From assembly GCA_016490735.1 (NCBI GenBank), contig JAEMWC010000623.1, forward strand, positions 242,501 to 306,500: a stretch of 64,000 bases of DNA, written 5' to 3'. The stretch comes from Pachyseris speciosa. Its lineage: Eukaryota; Cnidaria; Anthozoa; Scleractinia; Pachyseridae. Shown here piece by piece: positions 34,426-48,168 of the stretch (positions are counted from its first letter, which is position 1; each line of letters opens with the position of its first letter). Under the pieces are notes generated by a model. The model saw only the letters and a program-made list of their open reading frames with translations. It was not told where the DNA came from and made no database searches. The translations under genes and the position numbers were made by a program.

Positions 34426-34769
34426 ACAATTATTCACCGAAGTGGAGGTGAATAGTGGTGGATATATACTAATATAGATTAGTTTACACCACAGAATATA
34501 ATATAGATTATTATATACCACACGAGTGAATAGTGCTTTTCGCGCGCTCTGATTGGCTAACTCGGAGGTGATTTGCAAGTACTATTAACCTCCGAGCAGC
34601 CGGCGCGCGAAATTTTACAATTTCCGACCGCTTGTCAGTATATTGTCAAACATAAAGTAATGTTTTGGTCCGCTACTTATTCAGCTTGTATGGTATATAC
34701 TAAAACAATTAGTCACCTCAGTGTCGGTGAAAGTGGTGGATATATACCTCCACTTCGGTGAATAATTGT
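34426..34769. mobile_element. MITE ACAATTATTCACCGAAGTGG
   Basis: Terminal ACAATTATTCACCGAAGTGG and its complement at 34769. Internal direct and inverted GTGGTGGATATATA motifs and an AACCTCCGAG/CTCGGAGGT pair. Confidence 0.8.
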
Positions 34770-35164
34770 CAACTATCGCATTTTAAACAATTTGAGAATT
34801 TAGACGAAAGATTTCCTCACTGGCAATGGAAACATAACCATAAAAATTTCAAGACAGTTGGAACTATTCATAAATGTTTTCGGTTACATAAAGAAAAACT
34901 TCGGCTATTTTATTAACTAGCAAACGTTATGATTAATAGAATTTAATCGGATTCCTAAAGGCTTAAAATATTTAATCATGTCATCATTTGTCCATAGTTT
35001 ACTCTACCCGATGCAAACAGCTGTTGAACACTGAATTGTGTTTAAAAATATTGTTTCCGACTAGAATTAAATCTTACTATTATTATTGATTCTTATTTTA
35101 AAAATCAGACGTTCTCACTGACACCTGAGACAACTCCACATGACAACATATTTGTCTTGTAAAG

Positions 35165-36931
35165 ACTTATTCAAAACTCGCCTCACTTAAGTATCAGTAG
35201 ATCTATTTGCGACTACGATTTCCAATGGACGTTTTCAACCCTAAATGAATACACAAATGCAAGCATTTCCAACACGTTCCACATTTTTGTTTTTTCCGAA
35301 CAACACCTTGCAAAGAATTTTTTTCCGATCTTTTATAACCACGTTCTGACACAAAAAGGAAGTTCCCTTGTTGCTGCCGTCAATCATTATTTAATTTAAT
35401 ATTTTACGGCGGCGACCAACGAATTGGAAAAAAAATCTTGTAGAAAGCGGATCGAAATCCACCAATCACTGCCCGCAACCGTTTAGCAAACATTTTGACA
35501 CCTCTGAAATCATCTTTTTCGTTTTCTGAGACGTACAGTATGATGATTGGCGGCAGTGAAAATCGAAACCGTTCCTTGAATTTTAAATATCCAGTCCTTG
35601 AGTTTTGTTAAGTTTAACTCAATGAAATGTAAAATAATGTTCGTATTTATTTGCTGCAATAGGTTACTGTTTTTAAGAAAAGGATCAGCTATTTATGATT
35701 TAGTATTTGATTTTTTTGCTAACATGACCACTTTTAAATGCCCTGCTTGGGTTTATTTCTGTACATGGTCAATTTGAAGATCCAATGTTTTACTTCTGTT
35801 TATTTCAGTTATTTATTTCATGCAATATTTGGTGTTCCAATTTGGTCAAATAAAATGTTGATTTTAATGGAGGCCTGTATCGTGTCTACAAACAACTACA
35901 TACTTTTAGTCTAAATTTCAGTTTTGAATTTTTTTCATTAACAGGTTGCAAGTTTCTCTGGCCTCATGTTTGCAAGCAATTTATTTTGTCTTTTTAGGGC
36001 ATGCAAACAATTTTTTTCGATATTTTCCATACCCCCCTCCAGAAACAATGGTCCGCCCCTTATCAAGTTTGAAACACGAGGCGCAGCCGAGTGTCTTAGG
36101 ACTTGATAAAACACGAATTGCGAATTTATTGAACGGCTTAAAAAACTTTACTGTACATCTATCCATTCTTACACTAAAATTTAGATTTTGGGTTATTTTG
36201 GCCTAGAAAATGGGATGTAAAATTTAGCCGTGTCTTTATCAGATATAAAGACACTTATTAAAAATTAATTTCCTTCATGAATTATTAATGAGTTTTTTTA
36301 AAATTTTCGTTAAGCCCGTTTGATTCCACATTCAAAATCTTTCCTATATTTAACTCACTTTCAAACGTTTTCAAACGTCAGACGACATGTGAATGCTCAG
36401 CCTGAGGAAAAAGGACACCATGAAAATTCGACGTTTGAATCGTTCGCGACCAAGTGTCCGTTCAATCGCACTTATTCTCAATATTTCTGCTCTTTTACAC
36501 TCGCTCAGATTCGGAGAAGCTTACTTTTAGTTCGTAAATTATCCCGTTCAACATGTTAAGAAAAGGAAATTTCGAATTCTTTTCATCGCTTAATTTTTAA
36601 CAGGGGTGGACCCAGGATTTTTTCGAAGAGGGGGTTGTAAGTACGAGTAGAAGAAGGCAAAGTGCCAGTACCAAGAGAATGGAGAGCTAGGCATTCTGAA
36701 GTCCTGATTTAACACAAAGTTTTGAATATGTAGACTGATTTTTCGTTTTCATTTCAGATGAATTTTATGTACTAAAAAGTAGAGTGGAAAAAAGATACTT
36801 ATTTTTCCCTTTCTATCTACCTATTTAATCGAACAGACTGGCTTCACAGAGCCTTCTCGGATGAGCCTTTACAAAGGCTTTATAGCGGAGCTCCGGCGGC
36901 CCGAAGGGCCGCCAAGCGGAGCACCATACCT

Positions 36932-36963
<32 letters not shown>

Positions 36964-39205
36964 AAAAAGGCTAGCGGTATTGCTCGTGGGCGCGTACGCA
37001 CGACGACGACGACGGAGTCGTCCAATAATTAATAATATCCTAATAATAATCATAATAATCCAACATGGCGGCTATACTCCACCTGGCCCAGCTGACCAGC
37101 TACATTACAGCGTACGCCTTTGATACTGGACTTAGTGGACATCCATCTTACAGCCAATTGACACCTGTCAAAACAAGGTATCCGCTGACCAGTGTCACGT
37201 GACCATATCGCGGGCTCAAGTTAAGACCTCATCGAGGTCAGCTGTTTTTTGAAGTTGACCGCTGACCAGGTACTTGCTTTCGATTGGATCGCAGGCTCAA
37301 GCCAGGTGTGGGACACCCAAACCAAATCGAGGCTTTTAAATTTTTCGCGCGCTTTCTGCGGCTCGTAATTTCACATTCAGTTGGTTTCTTTATTTTGAGC
37401 AAAACAACTTCATCTTCTTCGATCGAAGTTTGTCTTTCGCATAAAAATCAAGAACTTGTCAAAAGACACTCCGGAAGGTGAATTTTCAAGTGATTAAAGG
37501 AAGGACGAAAGATTTTTCTCAGGAAAACTTGGATCGATTGTGCGGTTGAAAACAGTATAATTCAACGCTTCAAGGGCTTTCACTTCACTGCGGCATCTTG
37601 CATCTCACCAAGAAAAGTCACTTAACAGTTCACCGGTATTAACGGCAGGAATGAGTAATGTGGAAGAAGCTCTTTCTTTGGACAAACCGTTTGCTATTTT
37701 TGCGGATGCTTGTTTTACTTTACTGAAGCTTACGTATTTTCAAGTGGTAGAAACCTCTACAACACAGCGCAGGACTGTGAGGTAAATTAAATAAATAGAA
37801 GCTTAACATTTGGTTTAATCGTTGTTACTTTTGTTCAGGAATGAAACTTGTCTTTTTCTCTCGAATGGATATAAATAACAATCATCTTACTCGTTTTGGA
37901 CGCAAAGAAGTAGTTGAATTGTTTGTTTGTTTTGTTACGTTATTTTCTTTGCAAGCGAACGAGTGTTTTTACTCGGCTTGGCTGACTGTTTTTCGACCTT
38001 GGTACCTCAACAGCGTTAAGAAACTTTTGCCCTTATCTTAATAACACGTAATCACAATGAGTCCTCGTAAAATTAAGCATTAAAGGCGGAAACTCAAGCT
38101 CGAGTAAAAAAGAAAGCCGATCAAATGCATGTGCATGTGCACTTCTCAAAATCTGACATAAAGTTATCAAAATGCTGTCAAAAATGTCAAAGACCAGCGC
38201 GCTTCACTCGTCATTTGAAAATGTTTTAGAGATCTTCGTCGAAAGCGGTCTGTAAACAGCAATATTAAGTTTCGCCGTCTATAAACATGCCGTCTTAATT
38301 TGTTTGAACCGGTAAGAATCAGCGTTTGGATGTTAAAAACACCGAAATGGGTTGACTGGCTGGGCTGGCTTTGATAATTTTTATAGTGAACGGGTCTGCC
38401 AGAGAAATGCTGGTGTGGTTTGGCAAGCGCTTTCTTCGTTAACTTGATGACGCTTTGCCACTGAGAATCATTAATTGAAGAAGGTTCTTCGGAAGACATG
38501 GGAAGTACCAGGCTATCAAAGCTCTTTAGCGTTTTGTGTCAGCCAAAGAAAGATTTTGTGGGAAATGGCGCTATTATTCAGCTCTGTCGCGTTCCGAGTG
38601 ATTGCTGCCTCAGTGATTCCTGTTGACTGCTCTAAACGATCAGGTGTGGATCTCTTTTTTGTCTTTTCTACGGACATTTATGTCAAAATTGCTAAGCAAT
38701 TTTTGTTACTTGTCTAATTTCTCCACCTTCTCCAAGAATCTTTGAAGAAATATTATTCGTATTTTGCTTTGTTTTCTTGTAATACTTATGTTTGTTGTTC
38801 TGTTGTTTTTGAACCGCGGTCAATTCCTGTTGACTGCTCTTAACAATCAGTTTTTACCCTTTATTGTCTTTTCTTCGAGCATTTATGTCAAAACAAATAC
38901 CGATTTTTCTAGATTAATCAGTACAAGCTATTTTTATAACAAGCTAGTCTTGTTTAATTTCTCCACCTTCTCCTTCTTCGAGCAAAACACTCGCATCGTA
39001 CTTTGTTCGCTTGTAGTGTATTTTTTTTATCCGCTTCGAATTCCATTACGCTTTCATCTGAAAGTAGTTAGGACTCACGAATGTCTCTCTTTTTTTTTTT
39101 GCAAACGTTTGCTATCGAAAACTCTTCGTTTTCCCTGCTGCTGCTCAATTGTTTTGGATACAAATTAAACTGGCCCAAATAAAGCCATGCGAAGTTGCTC
39201 GGTGA
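35165..39205. repeat. Diverged duplicated blocks, first set
   Basis: Blocks here recur farther right. 35165-35350 matches 47560-47700 (GCAAGCATTTCCA). 36320-36600 matches 46790-47090 (CCTGAGAAAAAGGACA-like, GACCAAGTGTCC). 38040-39205 matches 44500-46795 (AAAGCCGATCAAATGC, CTCCACCTTCTCCAAGAAT). No gene is recognised in them. Confidence 0.6.
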
Positions 39206-39239
39206 GAGTGTGCAGCTCCGATTCTAGGCTTGGCCTGGC

Positions 39240-39242
<3 letters not shown>

Positions 39243-39312
<70 letters not shown>
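39243..39312 (+). repeat. (AT)n microsatellite
   Basis: About 35 uninterrupted AT units. Confidence 0.98.
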
Positions 39313-39315
<3 letters not shown>

Positions 39316-40879
39316 CTTCAGCTTTTCTTTTTATAATCGCTACATACCAGACTGGAATGGTGTTCCATGGAACATCATGTCGGAAATCGTGTGTTTACGT
39401 AATCAAAACAATTTTAATGCGTATAGAATTCGATTGTTTAGTTGACTGGAAAGGGATAGGCATCGAACCTGTCATCGTTAGTAACTTTAACCAATCAGAG
39501 AACACATTGTACAATTTGCTGTATCTTTTGTTCTAGAAATCGAAGTGTGTTGTAATCGAGATCGGGACATCGTGAGAGACAAATATATCTGTTTAAAATT
39601 CTATCGTGAGTGAGTGATTTTAGCGCGAGTTTATCGGGAAAACATTGTGTTGTCAGGCAATTATCTAATTCCCAACAATCATGCATGCACCTTTAACCAT
39701 TGGCACCCGTGCCGGCCAAAACCGGCCGTAAAAAACTCCCATGCTTCAAAACATTGCAACTTTCTCAATCGCACGAATATTGCCTTAACTATTAGTTGTG
39801 AGCACGAAATGGAATGCCTTTTAAATTTGGCCTTTTGAGTTTGGACAAGAACGAAACTGGCCGTTTTTAACGTCAAAGAGAAACAACAAAAATGCCCCTT
39901 TTTGCCTTCATGTTTTTTAGGGAAATCATCGTCGAAAAACCAAAAATCAACCATCATAACGAAATTCAGTCCTTTTTCTAGCTTAGAAATGACTTTTTTT
40001 GTTCATATTCTTCTCCCGAGCGTAGATACAGCCTTTTGTTCCAGTGCATTCGGGCCTTCCCGACATTTTCAACATCTTGAGCGCATTGCATGCTGGGAAC
40101 TAACGAGAATTTTTGACAGTGCCCGTTCCTTCCCCCAATTCTTTAAGACAGCCACTCCGACCTACCGCCAAAATTTCCTGCTCGTGGTCATCTTCAGTAC
40201 ACAGAAATTCCAAAATATGTGGCGGTAGGTCGAGAAATTCATCAATAGTCGAGTCCCAAAGGTACTAAGTGTTCGACCGGCCAAATTCCCAGTTCGTCGA
40301 GTAACAAGCCAAATTCAACAACAAAGTACATCACCTTGCTAGATTCTTTGAGAAAGTGGACTCTTAGCTACCGTCACGCTTAATGATGCTCATCAGGCAG
40401 CCGCTAAAGATGAAAAATGGCTGTAAATTTAGCAGAAATCGCAAGCAAACCGAACTTGGGCCATTGTTGTCGCTTCACGGATAAAAAATAGCTACGTCAA
40501 AATGACGTTTTCAGAAACCTTGAGCCTCCAGTGGCTTAGGACAGCACCACTTTTCCCTGGTAGTTCAAATAAGGAGTCACGAATTGCTATTCATCGTTTA
40601 TATGTGGAAAATCACTCCGAAAATGTAAAAACCTGCGGTAGTCAATGGGTTAAGCAGTTTTAAGTCCTATCTATTACATTATTTGTGTCAATTTTAAATG
40701 AGATGTAGCTTGTGAGTGACAAGTATGTAGCTTTGGATTGTATTTCAATTTTACTTCTTTATTTTTAGTGTCAACTCAAAGCAGGGGTGACTTGTAAGAG
40801 ACAAGTATTCGATTTAATTTGATTTAGGTTAGCTTTGGGCCACGTTTAAATTTCACCTCTTAGTTTTTGGAATGTGTAA
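39313..40879. other. No gene seen
   Basis: Contains a small hairpin around 40158-40228 (GACCTACCGCCAAAATTT and its complement). The open frames present do not resemble proteins. Confidence 0.4.
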
Positions 40880-41314
40880 TACAGTAATAGCCCACGTATA
40901 AGAACTTGAATTTTCCAATTTAGCCTAAATAGGCTCTTATATAAATGATACTTAAAGGAAATTTAGGCTACCAAGGTTCTTAAAATAGGTTCTTATATTT
41001 TCATATGAATTTTATCTGAATATACTGTATATATAATAAATATCATCTCATGATACAGTATAAATCATTTATTTGTACCATAGAGAAATGCCTATAGGCA
41101 GTTCAGTGCAGGTACAGTATATGTCTTTAACAAAACATAACAAAGAAACTCATTCAGCAGTTTCTACCTTTACACTTTTACAGCAACCCCACTGATAAGA
41201 ACCTAACTTAAAATTTTAGCCTTAATAGGTTCTTATGTGGAGGGGGCTTAAAATGAAAATTTTAGCCTAACAGGTTCTTGAAACCCAGGTTCTTATACGT
41301 TGGCTATTACTGTA
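40880..41314. mobile_element. TA-flanked MITE with TACAGTAATAGCC termini
   Basis: TACAGTAATAGCCCACGTAT at 40880 and GTTGGCTATTACTGTA ending 41314. TA ends and the inner TAAGAACCT repeats fit a Tc1/mariner (pogo-like) non-autonomous element. An internal GGTTCTTA motif recurs five or more times. Confidence 0.8.
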
Positions 41315-43746
41315 TTAGATAATATTCTTTGTATGGGAATTTACTTTATCCCAATTATTCTCCAGTCATGCACTTTTTTTTCCTTTTTGGTATTAACTTA
41401 GATGTATTCGCATGAAAAGGAATTATTAAACTTAAAACTTAAAATTAAACTTAAAGTAAGCTCTTTCTCATCAATGCACTTCCTTCTCCTGCATGCAGTC
41501 TTTCAATTAATTTTATTCATAGCTGGATGACATTTGGCACTAATGTTTAATGGGATTTTTGATGTTTGATGAAGTATGTTGTGCAATTTCAAATGTACAT
41601 GGAGAATAGAAAATCAAGTTAAGATGGCTAACACAGATTTCCAGCACTTTTGCTTTGGTGAATCATTACCTTAAGTCCTCATACTACATTGTTAATTACC
41701 TTGATAGTGATATCAACCAAATCCCCAATATTTTATTATCAAGTTGCTTAGTCTTGCACTTGGCTGGCCAGAAGAGCAGCTACATTTCTTTTTGATTGAT
41801 GAGCTTAATGTCAGCAAGAAGTTTTTTGGGATAGTAAGGTCAAGAAGTAACTGATCAAAAGAAATATCTTGGTCTTAATGCATATCATCTAAATATTTTT
41901 ATTGATTTCCATGTATCTTTCTTTCATAATTTTTTTGAGGCATACCTATATTCAGAGGATACACAATTTCTGATTTCCAACTGTCTCATGGGAGGCTTTG
42001 GATAACTGAAATTGCATTCATTATGAAGTGATGATCTGAATCACTATATATCTGATGTCGGATACTCATTCAAAATAGCATTCACCAGGCTTCTCCACCA
42101 ATTTCTAGTGGCTCTAAACCATAACTAAGTAGCCTACAGTTGAACGGGGAAACAGACCTGTCCTTAGGTATTGCTCTAAGATGTTAAGAAATGTTTTGTT
42201 TTAAAAGTTTATAGATACAAACTAGCGTTGCAGGTTCTTTTTTACACAAAGTATTAAAGATTATTTTTAAAAAAACCTACCTCAAAATTTTTATTTTGCT
42301 TTTTAACATCTCCAAACTCAATTTGCAAAGGAATTTTTATTACCTTACTCAATAGAACGCTTGTTTTTAGGGGGGGGGGGGTCCAAATCCGTAAAAGGGG
42401 GTTCATATCTGCTAGCAGTTCTGGACTAGGGGGTCCAAATCTGATCCACAAGCAGATCTGGACTGGAGGGTCCAAATCCACCGTGCCACTGGCTCAGATC
42501 ACCTTTCCATACTATTTTTTTGAGCATTGGGTCTGTAGCTTGAGTGAGGTCAGATGGGTGATATGACAAGCAGACTATATGTTAATGCCAGTAGAAAAAG
42601 AATTGTTTTGGAGCTCCGCTTTTAGGCTTGGCTAAATATATATATTATATCTGGTCTACCTCGAATCTCTCGGAGTAATGCATGGCGATAACTGCGAGAT
42701 CAGAGAATCACTTTTCAGACAAAGTTGACCTAGAGCAGCTCAGCTTCTGCGCTTGCTATCGGTAGGGTGCAGGCAATTACTACATGCAGAATAAGGTGAC
42801 GTACGTTTGGAAAAGCATCTTCATCGCAAGCACAGAGTGCCAGTAAAAAGGTTGTTTGGAAGCTCCCTCTCTGTTTACTGCCAGGGCTCATTTCCAAGGG
42901 ATTTAGTAAACGGAATTTCTTTCTTCCAGTACGACGTGACTTCTAGTTCATCATGTGGCTGCAGTGCCTTATTTAGACCTTTCAGCCCTTCTATCATGCG
43001 TAATGGTATTCATATTCCTTTGAGATGCTTCTAAAAGAAGGGCAGTGACCGATATTGTGGTCTTCTTTGGGATACTCAAAGGCTCCGACAATCCTTATTC
43101 TACGGGTTTTGTTTGGAATTCTATTTCGTCTTGGCGGCATGCTGCATTCACTCGTACAGTTAAAATGGGAAAACAGTTTGTGTGCAGTTTTTCCGAAGAC
43201 ATAATACACTTTACTATAAAGAAAATGACATTCCAATGATGTTATTGAAAGTGCATGAGTATGACTGATAATTGCGCAAAATGAACGAACGGATGGTTAA
43301 GATGAAAATTTATTCATGAAAATGTTCCGTCCGAAGAGATTATTGAATTCCGGTGAATTAAAATGAATTCTATTTTCTGTTAATGAAGGACAAAAGGTGT
43401 ACTATAATCGATGGTCGATGGCACTAGACAAAGCAGATGGTAAAGGTGGCGATCTGGCTTTTGGGTGATTGAGGAGACAAGAAGAGGAAAAGCTACAATC
43501 TTCTTGTAATGATCGGAGCTTCGACTTCATCTTTCGAGCTGTCGTTGACTACTAAAATCAGTCGCAAAATGGATGGTTTTCCTCCTAATTAACAATCACT
43601 CAATCGGCGATCAGTTGAAACAAATTTACTCTCCCTGTTAGTTTTGTGATGAAAAAGGGACAAGTACGGGGAGCCAGAAAAAGTTCGGAAAAACTCCCCA
43701 AAGGGGGTGTTGCAACCCCCTCAACCCTCCCTCTGGACCCGCCCCT
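41315..43746. other. No gene seen
   Basis: AT-rich, with a G-run plus three GGGTCCAAATC units at 42365-42475. The region before 43747 carries the right CAGGGG-type terminus. Confidence 0.4.
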
Positions 43747-44611
43747 GTTTAAGCCAATACTTGTCTTGTGATTTTTGATTGACAATCAGCGCTTCTCTTT
43801 CTTGGTACACCCTCTTTCATGATATACAATTTTTTACTTGGTTTATTTTACATACAATAAAGCTAATAATAGTTATCAGTTATTTTTAATTTGTCGTTAA
43901 ATTTCCTCTAAGCAAGCAAAGACTATTTTAGCGAACCATTTCGGACCGATGATGTCATATATATTGGCCTATTTTTCATCTGATTAACATGCATCAAGCT
44001 TGACTTACAATTGCAGACTGCTTTTCCTTGTTTGGTATTGGCAAAATCGCCGAATGATAAGCATTTATAACAGCGATACTTCATTCATTGTTAGGTAAGT
44101 ATGCCAGTGTATCTTTAGGTTGTCCATTTTAAAACCTTAGTATCGTATTTGTGCGATTCGATTGATATTTTGATGACGAATTTACATGTATGCTCTTCGA
44201 TTGATATTTGTGTGCTTAAGATATAAATTGTTTCTGTCTTTATATCTGATATAGACACGGCTTAAGTTTGCGTCCAATATTTTAGGCCGAAATCTAAATT
44301 TAGTGTAAGGATGGATAGATGTACAGTAAACATGTTTACGACGTTCAATATGTATTCGCAATTCGTATTTTATCAAGTCCAAAAACACTCGGCTGCGTCT
44401 CGTGTTTAAACTTGATAAAACATTCCTACTCATTTATTAAACATATTATAACAAGCCGAAGACAACAAGAGAAGAAAATTATGATCTTTTTACGGTATCG
44501 CAATTATTTTAAATGCAGAAATTTTATTGAGCACAGAAACCCAAACTCGACGGGAAAAAAGCCGATCAAATGCTTCGGGTGTGCGTGTCTCAGAATCTGA
44601 CAAAAAGCTCT

Positions 44612-45867
44612 TAAGGGGCCAACCATTTTACTTTTTCGGGGGGGGGGGGGGTGGTGATTTGGTATGTGCACGAATTTTTTTTCAAGCCCTTAATTCACAC
44701 CAATTTTTTTTCTTGGGGTATGTGCTTGCAGGATATTTTTTCCTCCTCGAACATTCTGCATGAAATTTTTTTTAGTGGATAGCTTGGTAAAAAGGCACCC
44801 ATTATAAATCAAATTATGAAGGATCTGTAAAAGAATCTTTGAAAAAATGTGTTAATTTTTATCTATTTAAGAGTTTTCGACTGACCTTTATAATACAGTA
44901 CATGTGGGTGGCATGGTGGTGTAGTTGTCAGTACGTTGGACTTTCGATCCAACTTTTATAGATAGGGAGATAGGAGGGTCGGGGGTTCAAGGCCTCAAGG
45001 CCTCGCTCAGCCTGGAGCAAATACACAAAGCACTATCATTAAACGGCTGGTGTATTAAACCTAATACTGTTTTAAGTCATGTAATTATTTGCCTGAATGG
45101 ATAAAATATATATTTTAATATATCAGAAGTTACTGTTTGGAGCTGCTTCACGTTTATATAATTATTTATTATGAAGGTGACCAAATCTCAATTGTACTAT
45201 AGACGAAAGAGGATATGTATTAAAATAAAAGAGCTATAGAGTGATTTTTTGGAATTGATATTTAGTGTAACAGCAGTTATTACATCCTAATTTATATGTT
45301 CTTTTGCATCTATCTGACTATGAGAGACTGACAATTTAAGAGATTGTTTCATAGTCTTTGGAAAATCACAAGTTGTCTACAGTTGAAATAGTTTATATTA
45401 ATAGAATAGAGAACTTTTTCTTCGCATGTTTGTATCAAATAGATATTTTAATAATAAATTTTACTTCATTCCTTGATTTAGAGAGCACTTAAAACATTGT
45501 TCTTCAAATCACAACACCAGCCGTGATTTTGAATTTGACAAAACTGTACCAAGATTGGTAACCACGGGTGCTATAAATTTAAAGAAAAAGCAATCTGAGG
45601 GGAACACATTATTGTGCTATGAATACCTCTTTTATATAAATACCCAAGTCCAGATGCTAAAATCTTTTAACAGTTTGCTGATACAAAAGTTCAGTGTGTC
45701 ACCACAGGGAACATCTTGCCAGAATTTTTTTTCCAGCCCACTGTACGTGCGTGAATTTTTTTTGGACGATGGTCTTGTGCAGGAATTTTTTCTTACGCAT
45801 ATGCACTTCTTGCAGGATACTTGTTTTCAAAATCACCCCCCCCCCCAAAGTAAAATGGTTGGCTCCT
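44612..45867. mobile_element. Insertion with AGGGGCCAACCATTTTAC termini
   Basis: Ends AGGGGCCAACCATTTTAC and GTAAAATGGTTGGCTCCT; a 10-bp flank AAAAAGCTCT is duplicated at 44602-44611 and 45868-45877. Runs of GAATTTTTTTT recur near each end. The related block at about 38150 lacks it, giving an empty site. The 9-10 bp duplication suggests Mutator-type. Confidence 0.7.
44908..45000 (+). mobile_element. tRNA-like SINE fragment
   Basis: GTGGCATGGTGGTGTAGTTG resembles a tRNA A box, and GGGGGTTCAAGGCC a diverged B box. It lies inside the 44612-45867 insertion. Confidence 0.45.
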
Positions 45868-47740
45868 AAAAAGCTCTCAAGAAAATGTCAAAAACTACCG
45901 CGCTTCACACTTCATTGAAAAAGTTACGACAGTAAACAATTAATTTTCGCCGTCTAACTTGATAAATGATCGAGGTTTTTTTTTTTCAATCGCTATGAGT
46001 CAGCGTTTTGATGTTAAAAACAGCAAAATGGGCTGGCAGGCTTTGATAGTTTTATAGTGTACGGGTCTACGAGAGGCGAAAATCTCTTCTGGTTTCGCAA
46101 GCACTGTCTTCATTATAACTGGGCGATGTTTTGCTACTGAGAATCTCAAGGATTTTATATCTACTTATCCAAGCAACGTTTTTGTGAGAAATGGCGCTAT
46201 CATGCAGCTCTACGTTCCGAGTGATTGTTGAGCTAAACTACTAGGTTCGTACCCCTTTTCGTCTTTTGTACGGACATTTATTTCAAAATGCCGAGCTACG
46301 TCTGTAGCTTACTACAAGATATGTTTGTTACAGTCTAATTTCTCCACTTCCTCCAAGAATCTTCGAAGAGACATAATATCGGCGTACTTTGTTTTCTTGC
46401 AGCTATGATCTGTTGTTTTGTGGTTTCTGACTCGCGGTCAATATTCCTTTACTTTTTCATCTCAAATGTATGTCAAAATTGCTTAGCAATTTGTCTAGCT
46501 TACTACGGGATATGTTTCAGCGTTACTTGTTTCATTTCTCCACCTTCTCCAAGAATCTTCGAAGACACATACACATTGTACTGTGTTTTCTTGCAAGAAT
46601 GTTTTGTTGCTTTTAGCCCGCAGTGAATTCAAAGTAGTTTGGACTCAAGAATGTTTGTTGGTTTTTTGCCAACACGTTTGCTATGGAATAGCCCATCTGA
46701 GGGATTGTTCAACGCTCAGTCATTTTCTCTGCTGATGCTCATTTTTTTGGACACAAAATTGGCTCAAGAAAAGCCATGCGAAGTTGCTTGAATGCCAGTA
46801 AAAAATAATAAATTTTCTTATATTTAATTCACTTTCAAAATACTTTGACACAGCGCTGTCAAGGTTGTGTACACTCACTGTCAGACAATACGGTATGACT
46901 TCTTGGCCTGAGAAAAAGGACATCGCGAAGTTTGAATCGTTCGTGACCAAGTGTCCATTCAATCGCAATTAATAATTATTAGCATTTCTGCTTCTTGACC
47001 GCTCAGATCTATAAAAGCGTCGATTCAGTTCATAAATTATTCCTTTCAAGATATTAATAAAAGGGACATTTCGAATTCTTTTAACCACTTGTTTTAAGCC
47101 ATTACGTGTCTCATTGTGATTGCTGATTGACAAATCATCGCTTCTCTTTCTTGGGACGCGCTCTTTCAAGATGAATCATTTTATAATTGGTCTATTTTAC
47201 AGATAGTAAAGCTAATAATACTATGATTAGAAGTTATTTTTATTTTGTTGCTAAATATCCTCCAAGCAAGCAAGCAATATTTTAGCGAAACAGTTTCGGA
47301 CCGATGACGTCGCATATTGGCCTATTTTTGAAGCAGATTATCATGCATCAAACTTGACTTAAAATTATAAAGACTGCTTTTTCCTTCTTTCTTGTTGGGA
47401 AGCTCGCCGAACGATAAGCAGGCGTTACTGTCCTTAATGTGTGGTCGTGCGATGGAGTTTCTCGCCATATTTACTGTCGAGTTGCATTTCTAACAGTGAT
47501 ACTCCATTCAGTGCTAGGTGAGTCTTGAGTGTATCCTTGGTGTGTCTATTGTGAACGATCTTATTCAAAACAAGCCTTATTTAAGTACCTGTAGATTTAT
47601 TTGTGGCTTGATTTCTAACAGAGGGTTCTGACTTAAAATTTACGCTCAAACGCAAGCATTTCCAGCACATTTCATTTTTTTTTTCACCTCCATTTCTAAC
47701 AAAAGTTGTAACAGCCGTTAATTCAACTTTGATGTTTTCA

Positions 47741-48168
47741 GGCTGGTTTTCACTAACATCGGAGTCGGAGTCGTAAGAGCGCTTATGTCTCAGTGAAAAT
47801 AAAAATCGGAGCCGATAACCGGAGTCATAAACTCAACGGAATCGTAGTCGAAAGAATCAGAACGTTTCCATTTTCTTCCGATTCCGCTTATGACTCTGTC
47901 GTTTCTGATCCAGTGAAAACTGGATTCTCGGAGTCGGAAGCAGAAGCAGAAGAACCAACTATTCACAATGCTTGTTCTCGCGCTCTCTGGTACCAAAATA
48001 GTGCTCCTGACTCCGATAATTTTGTTTTCATTAGATCATAAGCGACGGAGTCATAACGGAATCAGTATTTTGCTTCCGACTCCGTCGCTTTGATTTTCAC
48101 TGGATCATAACGCTCCACGCTTCTGATTACGACTCCGCCTCCGCCTCTGTGGCTAGTGAAAACCAGCC
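47741..48168. mobile_element. MITE with GGCTGGTTTTCACTA termini
   Basis: GGCTGGTTTTCACTA at 47741 and TAGTGAAAACCAGCC ending 48168. The interior repeats GACTCCG/CGGAGTC motifs on both strands. Confidence 0.8.

Larger units (their letters stand above)
36601..43747. mobile_element. Possible large insertion with CAGGGGTGGACCCAG-like TIRs
   Basis: CAGGGGTGGACCCAG at 36601 and, inverted, CTGGACCCGCCCCTG ending 43747 could be the two ends of one element. The left flank ends TTTAA and the right begins TTTAA. In the second duplicated set the corresponding junction (about 47090) is uninterrupted. TIR style suggests hAT. No transposase was seen inside, so two unrelated ends are also possible. Confidence 0.35.
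43748..47750. repeat. Diverged duplicated blocks, second set
   Basis: 43748-44130 matches 47090-47500 (TTTAAGCC..., GACCGATGA, GGCCTATTTTT). 44500-46795 and 46790-47090 match the first set. The order C-X-B-A-C-D suggests an old tandem duplication with a unit of roughly 3.3 kb, broken by later insertions. Confidence 0.6.

Noticed and set aside
39230..39445. Open frame with alternating Ile-Tyr residues
   Set aside because: It is a translation of the (AT)n microsatellite.
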